A stretch of DNA of 64,000 nucleotides from Coix lacryma-jobi var. lacryma-jobi (lineage: Eukaryota > Streptophyta > Magnoliopsida > Poales > Poaceae), in contig CM019827.1 of assembly GCA_009763385.1 (NCBI GenBank), forward strand, positions 118,553,964 through 118,617,963, in the 5' to 3' direction. The notes beneath the pieces are model-generated. The model was not told the origin of the DNA. It saw only the letters and a list, made by a program, of their open reading frames with translations, and did no database searches. The position numbers were made by a program, and so were the translations under genes. Of this stretch, positions 9,286-19,898 are shown one piece after another. Within the stretch, counting starts at the first letter, position 1. Every line of letters begins with the position of its first letter.

Positions 9286-9978
9286 GGGTACCCACTTGCG
9301 TTCCTACCACAATGGTGGAGCGGTTGGAGTGTGTGTTCTAATGTTTTTTCACACGAAGAAAGTTCGTTTTTTCGGCTCTTCTGAGGACGCTACGTGATTC
9401 ACCGGAGGGAGCGATCCGATTACATGGGCGGCTCGGGTATGATTTTTTATTCTCTTTCTCTCTTTTGCGTAGGTATAAAAAAAGAAAAAATGAAGGGCGC
9501 TGCCGGTGCAAGAGACAGATACATTGTCAATGTAAAGAGTTTCCGACCAGGGGCCGCTTGTTAGATCAGGTAGAGACTTTTAGATGCGTTGGATCTAAGT
9601 TTAAAGCACATCTGATGGATCAGAATCAAGGTGGGTACAACATATTTGGGTGAGACTATTTCTAATTCCTTTGCTGCGATACACAAAGCCAGTTCAAACA
9701 TTTACTTGTGTTCTCAACTTGAGGTTAGCAGAGTACCTGATCCAAAAAAAACTTGAGGTTAGCAGCTGTGATTTGCCACCACCAAGTAGCACATACATGC
9801 TGCACTTTAATTTCTTTCTTACACTGTATTATATTATTCTTATTCTTTCAGGGTGTCCATGGATCAACCACTACAAATTTGGATCCGATATGAGCACCAA
9901 AGAATAGAGTGGGCATGACAACACAAGTGTCACCAAATAATGGGGGCGACAATGCCGCACCAAAGCCAAATTGCTAAC
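9286..9978. other. OPA3-like 3' flank and possible older repeat debris
   Basis: The stretch lies between the retrotransposon and the stop codon of the OPA3-like gene. Roughly 9650-9978 probably holds that gene's 3' UTR. 9286-9650 has a few short open frames (for example 9465-9653) with no recognisable domain, and may be part of whatever the retrotransposon inserted into. Confidence 0.4.
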
Positions 9979-12706
9979 TCACGCAGGTGTTGCTGCCTTG
10001 CCCGCTTCTGCCCCATGGACCCCTTTCAAGTTCAAGATTCCTGTCAGGCCTCGCCCTTTAGCAAGCCGCTCAATTTCACTAAGCTTCACTTTAAGATCTT
10101 CCAGTTCTTTAGCTAAACTCTCTTCCCTTTGTTTCAATTCCTTGATATCAGTAAAAAAAACAATTGTTAAGCTAAAATAGAACTTGTAACATTGAAAACA
10201 AAATTAACAAACAATCAATGTCTCTCAGCGTGTGCACATGTCAATTTTGCAGAGCATATATATATGACAGACCAATTCTCTTTTGCAGGCCCTGGACCAT
10301 ACAAAAAACGGTTCTCCACTCCATCATCTAATAATAATTCAGCTAGCCAGCTAGGAACATTGCATTCACAACAATTTATTTTGAGTTAAAGACTTGCTGT
10401 TGGCAATGCCATCAATACCCACTTTTTGGCAGTTATTAGTAATTCTCTGTGCTTATATGAACTCCCAGGCCATTAGAAACTCCCGTGTTCCACAGGCAAG
10501 CCGTAAAAGCAGTGGTGAGACTTGATTTCGCAAGAGCAGCATCTAATACTTCTGTTCCATAAACTCTATTAACTTATTACCAGCATTTCTGAACATGCAC
10601 ATATGAGTCATAATGCGTTCCTTTGAAAATGGCACGAATCCATAATAAATGTTCATAGTACTAAAGCATGTGCTGTGCACACCATCACATGATATATCAG
10701 GTATAGATTATGGTCAAATTCCTGGCAGGCAAAGCTGCACTCAGGATGTCTGTTATTTCCTTATGTAATATACCCTCCTTATGATACTGCATATATCCTG
10801 ATATCTCTGTATAAGTTTATTTAAAACAAACTACAATGCTTTGCTCTAGCTACACAATGGGGAGCCAGGTTATGTTTCATGTTTGTCCTGTGTGGTGGAG
10901 GGGGAAATAATCTTCACGACAGGATGGAGAATAGTGAATAAGCCAGGTAAAGAGCAGTTAGCACGGCACATTTGTGTGAGCTCAAACTCTTAAGGCACTG
11001 GGGAGAAACGGCATACCTCAAGTTCCTGTTTACGAGCTTCCTCCTTCCTAGCCTCGGACCTTGCACTTCTTTGAACCTCAAATATTAGAGCAGCAACAGC
11101 GACCTATGATAATAACAAGAAGTAACAGTGTACCATTAGCTGAGAGTTAGAGACAGAGCATCCCTGTGGGGGGAGCTGCGGATGTGATAGTGCACATGAT
11201 TTATGAATGGGTTAGAGAAGCACCGAAAAGATAAAGGCTTCCCCAATGAGATCTGTAGCAGCTTGAACTGCTTTCTGCTCATCTAAAGGCCTGATCTCAA
11301 CATCTGTGGCGTGCCCGTAAATGCGCCTTTGTATCTTGGTAGTGATACGATGGTTTATCTGTAACAATGCTTATACCATCAATATGTATGGACCGCTAGA
11401 ATGCTCCCACGTACGAGAAAATTGCAAAAATAGGACTCAGAAACGATGCGCTTCGCAGTTTTAGGACTCCAAACATTGACTTCGTAAAAATAGGACTCGA
11501 AACGTTGCGCTCTTGATTTTCTTGCCATTATACGTATTTTATCTATTTTCTCTCCTAAATACATGTATTTGATACCTGAGTTGATCCTTTTGCCCTTCTG
11601 CTATTATGTGCATGAGCCCGACCCCTTGCCGCCTTGGGTGGCCGCCGACGCCTTGGCTGGCCACCGCTGCCTTAGTGCCTTGGCTGGCTGGCTCCAACAA
11701 GAAAAACGCTGGCTCCATACCTAGAGTTGAGGGAGTCTACAGCAGCAGGAGTAAAGAAGAGCTTGCGGGCGTCGAGTATGTCGTACAAGTTGAGCGTTCT
11801 GGGTGTGAACATCTTGAGGGAACCGATGTTCCTGCCACTGAGCCGCACATTATCGTCGAACTCCGTGGCAAAGAACATGGCTTTCTGCTTGGGGTTGAGC
11901 CCCCACCGCTGCAAAGCGGCCACAAAGTCCCTGGTCTTGGGCCCCGACGCGAAGGCCTCGTCGAACTCCTCGACGGCGAAGGCCAGCCAAGGCGCCAAGG
12001 GGTCGGTCTCATGCACGTAATAGCAGAAGGCCAAAAAGGTCAACTCAGGTGTCAAATACATGTATTTAGGAGAGAAAATAGATAAAATACACATAATGGC
12101 AAAGAAATCAAGAGCGCAACGTTTCAAGTCCTATTTTGACGAAGTCAATGTTTAGAGTCCCAAAACTTCGAAGCGCATCGTTTTGAGTCTACTTTTGCAA
12201 TTTTCTCAGCACAATCTATTGTGCTAATGAAGCATTTAAGCAGGGTCTTGAACAACAAACATTCAGTGGCATATACAGAGCGCTCCCACGTAGCTTATAA
12301 TGTGCTAATAAAGCATTTAAGCAGGAAATGTTAAGTTAAACAACAAGGCGAACAGTGAGTTGTGCATATTACAATTCATTTATCATTTATGAGGAGAGAT
12401 CCTCACTCCTTATTGAGTTGTAAGATTCGGGAGACATTGGCAAGAAATGAAAGCGGGCTACCCCTAATCGAATGCAAGGGGACGGAAGGGATCTCCATTT
12501 GAGTAGCGCTACATTGTTTGTTGATAATCTAGCACTACGGCTAGATACTTCCGCCAGAGGAAGGCGAGCGGACAGACCTGGGCGATGGCGATGATGAAGT
12601 TGCGGAACTTGGGGTGGACGGCGGCCTGGCTCTTGAGGCGGCTGGCGATGGGCTTGGACAGCGTCCGCAGCGCCAGGGTCCCCAGCTTCGCCACCGGCAG
12701 CGCCAT
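9979..12706 (-). CDS. OPA3-like mitochondrial membrane protein, 4 exons, 170 aa
   Basis: Coding exons are 12578-12706, 11224-11358, 11017-11103 and 9979-10140. All junctions are GT..AG, all introns are in phase 0, and the total of 513 nt gives 170 residues plus TGA. The N-terminus MALPVAKLGTLALRTLSKPI and the following KSQAAVHPKFRNFI are the signature of the optic atrophy 3 family. Residues 44-88 hold the conserved GHATDVEIRPLDEQKAVQAA block, then a hydrophobic segment GEAFIFSVAVAALIFEV (about 83-99). Next comes a charged coiled coil rich in Glu, Arg and Lys to about 160. OPA3 proteins sit in mitochondrial membranes and affect mitochondrial shape; the plant protein's exact job is not settled. 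Intron 1 is enlarged by a transposon at 11415-12207. The coding sequence looks intact. Confidence 0.93.
11415..12207. mobile_element. Pack-type inverted-repeat transposon in OPA3-like intron 1
   Basis: The left end GAGAAAATTGCAAAA (11415) matches the inverted right end at 12207. The inverted match continues for roughly 190-230 bases on each side with about 85-90% identity. It includes the stretch TTTTATCTATTTTCTCTCC and even the start of the captured gene segment. Between the arms is a piece of a plastid ribosomal protein L4 gene. Long terminal inverted repeats around a host gene fragment are typical of Pack-MULEs, so I infer Mutator-like. The nine bases on the two sides (CCACGTAC before, AGCACAATC after) do not match, so no target duplication is seen. 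A different repeat, GCTCCCACGTA, occurs at 11403-11413 and again near 12285. Confidence 0.8.
11672..12030 (-). pseudogene. captured fragment of plastid ribosomal protein L4 gene
   Basis: The minus-strand frame reads through FVAALQRWGLNPKQKAMFF, RNIGSLKMFTPRTLNLYDIL and LFFTPAAVDSLNSRYG. This is the C-terminal part of the chloroplast-type 50S ribosomal protein L4 family (motifs RNIGTLK and LTPRTLNLFDIL in known members). Only about 100 residues are present, without the N-terminal half. It lies inside the transposon at 11415-12207 in the same orientation as the OPA3-like host gene. It is most likely an inert captured copy, though the open frame has survived. Confidence 0.82.
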
Positions 12707-13434
12707 TCACGGCGGCCCCTCCTGCTGCTGCTGAGTGCTGATGCTTCCCTTCCCTTTCCCTTTCCCTTTCCTCGCGAGGGCCAGAGAGGGGATCGAACCG
12801 AATCGGATCGAATCGAATCGTGCGGGATCTCGCTCGGTCGATGCCACCAATCCGATCGAATCGAAGCCCGGAGCCGGAGGGAAAGGGAAAGGAAGGGAAT
12901 CGAGTCCGGAGGTAAAGAAGGCTTCAACTGGAAACGGAACAGGGGAGGAGAAACAGTGGAAAGGCCCCTTCAATCTCTTGTTTATGCTGAGTATTACAGT
13001 CTGTTTACACATCATCCCTCCTCCATCTCCATACAAAGCTTTCCCCTCTCTCTTCTTCTTCTTGCCAGACAAGGCTACTCTTCTTCTTGGCACCCAAGGA
13101 TTTGACCAACTACTACTTCTAGCCACAAACTACTCTTTCCAATAGTTTGACTTAAATTCATGGCCCATTGCTCCGAATTGTTGGCTTCCCTTCAACATGA
13201 GATGAACATACAAATCAACGATCAGGATGTGACTATCCTCCTCATATTATTATTTGTTAATTTGTTAGTAAATTAAATTGATGTTAGTAGAAGCTAACCT
13301 AAGTAGCTTTTTGTGGTGCATACAAATTGTGACAAACAAATCCTACATGAATAAAACTCAATGAATGTCTCTGTCAATAGCCATTAGAGCACTCACATGA
13401 ATCAAAAGTGGTTGCTTTTATGGTACCGTGCTTA
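12707..13434. other. upstream region of the OPA3-like gene
   Basis: No separate gene is seen. 12735-12900 is a CCCTTT/AATCG-rich stretch that looks like the 5' leader and core promoter of the minus-strand gene. 13020-13080 is TTCTTC-rich. 13147-13434 is plain AT-rich spacer. Confidence 0.4.
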
Positions 13435-13718
13435 GAGCAACTCCAAGAGACTCTTTATATCCTTCCTAAATGTTAGGAATAGAGATTTCGATGAAAAACC
13501 CTCCAACAGCTTCTCTAAATGGTTATCTAAATATGGCTGTTTTCTATTTCGGATTTTTCGCTAGCCATTAATAGAAGACGAGAATAGCTTTTTAGAGTGC
13601 ATATGAGATATAGAAAAGCTGTTGGAAAGTGAGAAGATATAGAAAGCGATTTTTATGGCAATGACTCTCTAAATGATGATTTAAAGAATGAGATTTGGAA
13701 AGGCTCTTGGAGATGCTC
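13435..13718. mobile_element. Tourist-like MITE, TTA target duplication
   Basis: The ends GAGCAACTCCAAGAG and CTCTTGGAGATGCTC form an inverted repeat, with TTA on both sides (13432-13434 and 13719-13721). Its 284 bases are AT-rich and non-coding. The ends and TTA duplication fit the PIF/Harbinger (Tourist) group. Confidence 0.85.
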
Positions 13719-13814
13719 TTAAGAAAGCAAATTTGAGAACTTCCTAGGAGCTACTTATACAGTTTTGTATCATCTTAAAAAAACAATGCTTTAGCAATTC
13801 TAGGCTGAAAGCAT

Positions 13815-15274
13815 TTAGGTCCTTACTGGGTTTCGGTGATTAATAACAGCATAAGATTATTGTGACTAACGTGTGTTTTGCAGAAACAAGTAGGGTTAGG
13901 TCACAATAATGACGATTGTAGGGGCAAATGGTATCCATGCCCCATAGCGATGTAAATCGATTCGGTTTTCAAAGGATAGACGACAAAGTCGGAGATGGAC
14001 TAGTTCTAAGTGACGATTGGTATTGGGAGACAGTTAGAGTAGTTTACGACTTTGTTTTTTCTTTGGTTGTACTATTAAGGGGAGTATGAATGGATATCGT
14101 AACCTAGGTGAGTCTATTGAGTTAGGTGTGATGCACACTTGTTCTTCGTAGCTCTAGGTAGCTCGGAGATAGCCCATAGATCATGAGGATCGAAAGTTGT
14201 TTAGGTAGTGTCGCGATTTGGAGTCTTTTGAGCCCTTAAATGGACATCGGACACTGCCACTACAGGTGTCGTATGCGCGTTTGATGCCTACAGGGAGTGC
14301 ACCGTGAGTCTGCCTATGCATCGGACGCACCAGGGGGTGGCGTCGGATGCACAGGTTACACTATTCACTTAGGATTGTTTTCAGCGTCACGTCAGACACT
14401 GACATCATACGCACTAGGGGTGCATCTGATGCCTATCCAGTAAGGTTCCAGAGAGGTTAATTTGCCATCGGACGCGTTGGATGGCCATGGGGTGGCATCA
14501 GACGCTATCAACTGTGACATGTGGTGCCAGAGCACAGTACACATTACCGTTGCCAAGGCATAGGACGCATCTGATGCTCCTTTTTCTACTAGAATTTACC
14601 CTTTCATGGAGGGGTTATGGAGGGTATTTATACCCCATCACCTCCTCCATTTGGGGTCTCTTGGTCATTTGAATACCAACAAACATCCTTGAGTGTGTAA
14701 GGGAGTGCAAGAGCCCTACCAAGATTGAGAGATTTGATAATCGTGTGATCAAACACCTCATTGGTGAGAAGAGAGTAGCAAGTGTGCATCCACTCATCTC
14801 ATTAGCCTTGCGTTGGTCAAGTGAGAGTTCTTGCTTGCTACTCTTGCTGATCGGCATCACCTAGACGGTTTGGTGGTGATCGGGAGCTTGATGATCATCC
14901 GAAGAGGTTGTGTGGATGACCCAACTCAAGTTGTGACCAGTAGTAGGCGATTCATCTGGCTAAAAAGGCAAAGAATCAGTCCGGAGAGAGCACTTGGTCC
15001 TTGCATGGACCAAGGGGGACAAGGGGGGGCAATACCCTTGGTCCGTGCAATTTTGTATTTACTTTGAGCATTTCAATTCTTACAATTTACATTCCTACAA
15101 TTGTCATGCTAGAGTAGGATTGTAACATAGGTGCAAGTCCTTTTGTGCAGTAGAGTAACTAAGACACGCGTTTAGGCACAAGGGGTAAAATGGGTCAACG
15201 TAGGCTTTAATTCTTGTGAGAAATTTTAGATTAGCCCAATTTACTCCCCCCTCTTAGACATCTTGATCCTTTCA
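13815..15274 (+). repeat. probable solo LTR of a Ty1/copia element
   Basis: The start TTTAGGTCCTTAC, TTTCGGTGATTAATAAC and AGATTATTGTGACTAACGTG, and the end CTCTTAGACATCTTGATCC then TTTCA, are those of a very common grass copia LTR. In full elements a TGGTATCAGAGC primer site follows the TTTCA end, but here it is absent, so this is a solo or truncated LTR. The body carries several CGGACGC/ATCGGACG motifs. The first base pair of the expected TG start appears mutated. TAGGT occurs at 13816-13820 and 15275-15279, but I do not trust it as the target duplication because it would overlap the LTR start. Confidence 0.65.
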
Positions 15275-16535
15275 TAGGTCATAAAATGTGCCCAATAGTT
15301 TTTCTTTCTTGCTTTCCTTTTTTCGTCCTTATCCTGGTATCCTTGCTCCTGGCAAAATCCCAAGCCATCTTTGCTAGCCATGGAGTACATGCCTACAGGT
15401 TATGTCTCCTCTGCTAGCAACGCCATCTATGCCTAGTCGACGATTGCTCTCGGATGCTTCTTCTCACATGTAGCAATAGTTGCAGCTAGCTACCGCAGGC
15501 CCACAGCCACAAGAGACCACCACAGTGGTGCCACTCGGCGACCTCATCTAAGTGGCCCGTCATCGGTGGATGACCAACCTCGCTCCATGGTGGCATCGAT
15601 CCTCACCCACGTCTAGACCATCTAGTGCGCAATCATGTGGTGGTAGCTATAAGGGAAGTAGCTTCGGCACTTGCCATCTAGTTTTATGCACAACAGTGTC
15701 TCCGTATGTCGCATACTATCAATTGTGAGCCTTGGAACACCCCATTGCGTTGCTCGCTGGGTGAAAGGAGGGGTGGATGGGGAGAGTGAAGACGACAACG
15801 GATTGGGGGCTGAAGGGCGACCGAGGAAGATGTCGATCCCTGGTGCCAGAAGTGAGTGAGGTCGCTGCCGTGGTGAGGTGGGAGCTGAGGCCTTCATGAC
15901 CGGAACATCCACTGATCCTCGCACCCAGAAAGCCTCCAAGGGCGCCTTCCCGAACGTCGATGAGGTCATATGCTGAGGTGTCATTGGTGGTTGGCGCATG
16001 TCAGGGTCCCCATGGCCGGCAGCCATAGTCACGGGGCCATCCAGACGAGATCTGGTCGCTCCATCGACGGCCATGGTTCCCCAAGCATATGAGGATGTCC
16101 CGCACTGGATCTGGTCTTCGCCTTCGCGGGCAATGGCAACACGGGTGCGCAATGAGGGCTCGTGGACGGCGAGACTGTGGCCGCAAATCCAACAGCGTAA
16201 GCATCGCCCATCGTGCGCGAGGGAGGGTGGGGGCTTGGCAGTTGCTGTGAGGGAGGAGGCTCCACAGTGGGGATATGGTTGTCGGTTGTTACTTGTCTCG
16301 ATTCGCACAAGAGAGAGAAGGATTGGAGACGAAGGGTCGTAGAGAGGCGTGGCGAAGGAGGAGAGGGGGGTGGATGCGGGTGTCGACGCTGGGGCAGCGG
16401 TCGGTGCCGCCGGTGGCAGCGTGGAGGCCACCAGGGATGGCTAAGGTTCGAGACCTCACACCTAGGTCAAGTACAAAACTACAACTGAACCTTTTTTTAG
16501 AAAAAAACTAGAACTTTACTTTGAAATGATACGCA
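15275..16535. other. GC-rich stretch with a doubtful 269-codon minus-strand ORF
   Basis: The frame 15622-16431 on the minus strand is Pro/Ser/Thr-rich with no recognisable domain; overlapping frames on both strands are also open because the region is GC-rich. It sits between a copia LTR and a CACTA end, so it may be transposon-captured sequence or an old gene fragment. I would not call it a gene without transcript support. Confidence 0.35.
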
Positions 16536-16598
16536 CACTAGTGCAGATAGGGGCTTTAGCCCCGGTTTCCCAACCGATGCTAGCAATCCGGGTCTTTA

Positions 16599-17347
16599 GA
16601 GCAACTACAACAGTTTTGCAATTTTTATTTGGTAAAACATGAAATTTGTCAACTCTCAAATCAATATGGGAAGGAGAAAAAAAGTTATCTCCAACGGTTT
16701 GGCAAAATTGACTTGCCAAAATCTAAAAAAGGAAACCCAGCGGCGCGAGAGTGAAGAGCGCGCACAGGAGTAGTACACGAGACGGAATGTCAAGCCGATC
16801 ACGAGCTTGCATATATGCCAATCCATCTTAGGATTTTGCCAAGTTAACAAAAATGCAAATACCATTTGCCAAACCGTTGGATAGGAGTTTTGTAGACTTT
16901 TTTTTTTAAAAAATAAGAATGCAAAGTCCATTTGGCAAACCGTTGGATAGGAGTTTTGTAGGCTTTTTTTAGTGCATCTCTAATTGTTTGGAAAAATTGA
17001 CTTGGGAAAAGTTGTCATTTAGCAACTTGCTAAAACTTTTTGGTAAGTAAATTTTCCATGTATCTCCAATAGTTTGGTAAAAATAACATAGAAAAGTATT
17101 CCAACTTGGTAAAAATAACATAGAAACGCCGGATAGCAAGTGAAGCTGACTTGGTAAATATAGCAAGTAGATGGCCTCCGATTCCAACTTGGAAAAATTT
17201 AGCAAGTCATATACCAATCTGTTGGAGAACGTTTTTTCTTTTTTTTCCAAATAAAACAAGGATAGCAAGTCATTTTTCCAAACTATTGGAGATGCTCTTA
17301 TAAAAATAAGAATGCAAAGTCCATTTGCAAAATCGTTGGAGTTGCTC
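16599..17347. mobile_element. Tourist-like MITE inside the CACTA remnant
   Basis: The ends GAGCAACTACAACAGTTTTG and CAAAATCGTTGGAGTTGCTC pair as inverted repeats, with TTA on both sides (16596-16598 and 17348-17350). Internally it contains a roughly 70-base tandem duplication (TTTGGCAAACCGTTGGATAG at about 16860 and 16931) and a second, nested MITE. Confidence 0.8.
16972..17297. mobile_element. second MITE nested inside the first
   Basis: The ends GTGCATCTCTAATTGTTTGG and CCAAACTATTGGAGATGCTC form inverted repeats, with TTA at 16969-16971 and 17298-17300. It lies entirely within the MITE at 16599-17347, so it inserted later. Confidence 0.8.
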
Positions 17348-17725
17348 TTAGTCTCGGGTGCTCCTAACTAGGGTAAAGGCTCCCATGAGAAAAAAATAAA
17401 TGTGCGTCTATGAGATTCGAACTCAGCACCTCTCATCTCGCGCATACTTACCAACTCGGCTACACAACTCATGTGATATAGTTCTGGATGTTAACACCAA
17501 CCGAAACTATAAAACCTCACCCTTTAACCCCGATTGGACTAAAGGTTGAAGACCATCCATGCATCTCAAATTCAAAACGTAACTGGTGGTAGTCACTAAT
17601 CAATAACCATCCATGCATCCCTTCTTAATTAGTAGTGTAGTGGCTACTGGTACTAAGGAAGGCGCGCTCACCATTCATCGATCAAGAGTTCGTTTCAAAA
17701 AAAAAAACTCATTCATCGATCATAA

Positions 17726-18083
17726 GAGCATCTCGAGCAGGACCCCTATTTGAGCCTCATAGCTAAATATGGGAGCTCAGCTAAAAAAACGAGCTCCAGC
17801 AGGGCCCGTAATAGAGCCCCAAAACTGGGAGGCGCCCCCCAAATTCTCATCCAGACCCGCATTCTGGTTGGGCCAACATGTCAGCCCCATCCTTTGTGGA
17901 CACTGTTGTTTCTCTCTCTTCATGTGCATGGGTCCCCATGTCATTGAGTGATGATATAGATTTGGGGGCTCTATTTGGGTGCTACTGCTGGAGTGTAACA
18001 ATTTTGTTGGACCAACAAAAATAAAGAAAAGACCCTAAATCAAAAGTAAGAGCCCTGATTTTGGGCCATTGCTGGAGATGCTC
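17726..18083. mobile_element. Tourist-like MITE, TAA target duplication
   Basis: The ends GAGCATCTCGAGCAGGA and CATTGCTGGAGATGCTC are inverted repeats, with TAA at 17723-17725 and 18084-18086. The same family is present at 61713-62313, sharing AGCAGG, CTCATAGCTAAATATG and GGGGCT blocks. It ends about 40 bases from the stop codon of the INDETERMINATE-domain gene, so it may lie in that gene's 3' UTR. Confidence 0.85.
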
Positions 18084-18123
18084 TAAGCACGTAGAGGCTG
18101 GTAGAACGAAGCTAGCTAAATGC

Positions 18124-19898
18124 CTAAATCCAGTCATTCAACGACGATGAGCACAGCGTTTGCACGCCAACACCCAAGAAATCCCTGGTCTCGTCCCTCC
18201 CGACGGCGACGGTGGCATCCTTGAGGCCGGCATGGCGCACGGCCGAGAGCACGTCGTCGTACGGCATGTTCCTGGCGGCCGCCGTGAGCTGGCTCATTAT
18301 TAGCGTATTTGTTGGTGCAGGAGAACCCCTCGGATTATTAGGAGCCTTGTGCTGGCTTGATGCGCTAAACAGCAGGCCTCCGGCAGCGTCGTCCGACGAC
18401 TGATGATGAGCACCAACAATGTCGTCGATCTCGGGCGGCTCCAACAAGCAGGCGACCGACATGATGGCATGGGCGGAGCCGGAGGCGGACGTGACGGCAC
18501 CCATCTGCGCGGCCTTCTGCAGCAGCGCCGTCGCGGACATGTCGGCGGCTGGCGCCGCAGGCTTGGCGTGCTGCTGCCCGCTGAACAGGGAGGGCACGCT
18601 GTCGGCGTCCTGCAGCCGCAGCTTCCCCGACGACGCAGCGGCTGATGAGGCGGCGCTCGTGAGCTCGCTGGCGTTGCCGCAGATCCAGCCCAGGCCCAGC
18701 TGCGGCGGCGCGAAGAGATCCGCGTACAGCTGCGGGGGCAGCGCTGGCGCACCGGGCAGCAGGATACCAGTAGCAGCAGCACCCACCATGGGCATGGGCG
18801 GCAGCGCGTCCCCGTCCCCGCCCCACAGCGAGAGGCCGCCGACGACATGATGGGGAGCGAGCGGCTGGGCCTTGAGGTGCGTGGCCGGGACGACCGGCGG
18901 CAGCATCATGTTGGGGTTGGGGTTGGGGCGCAAAGCGGGCAGCCCCGGCGGCGAGCCCGCTGCGAAGAGGTAGGAGGACGTGAGCCTGGCCGTCTCCTCG
19001 GCCAGGGCGTCGCAGAAGGCGCGGTGCGTGATGAAGCTGTCCCGCCTGTGCATGCATGTTAGCAGCAATATAATAGCAGTGGATCAGCAACGACAACGAC
19101 GCGCGGCAACGAACGAACACGACGACGATGAGATGGATGGATGCCCATGACCACCGTACCTTGAGAATAGCGTTCCGCAGTCGCATCTGTACTCCCTTGT
19201 TCCGCAGGTCTTGGCGTGCGCCTTCCAGTCGGACTGCACGGCGTAGCGCTTGCTGCACTTGTCGCACTTCCACTTCTTGTCGCCGTGCTTGCGGCAGAAG
19301 TGCTTCTTGATGCCGGTGAGGTCGCCCAGCGCGCGGGACGGGTTGTGGTGCACGCACGTCGTCTCCGGGCACACGTAGACGCGCTTCCGGGCGCACGTCT
19401 TCTGCCGGAGCTTCCAGGGGAGGTTGTGGCCGCGCCGGTGCAGCTGCAGGTTCTGGTCGCGCTGGAACCCCTTGCCGCACATCTCGCACACGAACCGGTT
19501 CGTCGCCAGCAGAGTCCGAGGCGAGAGAGCGATCACCTCAGCGTCAGGGTCTGTACACGTACACGTACGTACGTACGTTATTCAATTCAATTCAATCCAT
19601 CTCCCTGGAATGGATGACGAACGAACGAAGAAGAAGAGATGATCGAAGCTCGACGACGACGACACCACGTACTACTTACTTACTATACTATACCTGGTGT
19701 GCCCGGGAGGTTGCGCTTCTTCTTGGCGGGAGGAGGGAGAGGCAGCTGCTGCGGTTCTGATGCAGGTTCTTGATGACACGGCGGCGGCGGCGGCGGCGGC
19801 TGGTAATTATTGGTCAGACCAGGAGGAGGAGGAGCGAATAAGCAGCAGGGGTTGTTGGAGATGATGGATGCCACCGCCGCCGCTGCTTCACTTGCCAT
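18124..19898 (-). CDS. INDETERMINATE-domain C2H2 zinc-finger transcription factor, 505 aa
   Basis: Exons are 19694-19898, 19160-19550 and 18124-19045, with GT..AG junctions and a total of 506 codons. It is a nuclear DNA-binding regulator of the plant IDD family. KKKRNLPGTPDPDAEVIALS (from about residue 59) is the basic lead-in of the domain. Finger 1 has C90, C93, H106, H110; finger 2 C129, C134, H152, H157; finger 3 (CCHC) C164, C167, H180, C184; finger 4 C191, C193, H206, C210. Intron 2 splits the codon for Arg199 inside finger 4. The C-terminal half is Ala/Ser/Pro-rich and has the two family motifs MSATALLQKAAQMG (368) and TRDFLGVG (485). The N-terminus has Pro and Ala runs. Which IDD member it is cannot be decided by eye. 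The long leader upstream of 19898 is CT- and CTAG-rich. Confidence 0.93.

Larger units (their letters stand above)
16536..17642. mobile_element. nonautonomous CACTA (En/Spm) remnant
   Basis: It begins CACTAGTGCAGATAGGGGC followed by TTTAGCCCCGGTTTCCCAAC, the classic grass CACTA terminus with CCGGTT subterminal motifs. The far side carries AACACCAACCGAAAC and TTTAACCCCGATTGGACTAA, then TAGTG near 17638-17642. The outer 3-base duplication does not match cleanly (GCA versus GCT), so the right end is degraded or misplaced. Most of its length is two nested MITEs. Confidence 0.7.

Noticed and set aside
13816..15279. TAGGT on both sides of the copia LTR as target duplication
   Set aside because: The left TAGGT lies within the usual first bases of this LTR family (TGTAGGTCC), so it is probably part of the LTR.
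15622..16431. 269-codon minus-strand ORF as a gene
   Set aside because: Low-complexity Pro/Ser/Thr sequence, several competing open frames, and repeats on both sides; kept only as a doubtful stretch.
18365..19489. 374-codon minus-strand ORF overlapping the IDD gene
   Set aside because: It is an out-of-frame shadow of the IDD exons; the zinc fingers read only in the other frame.
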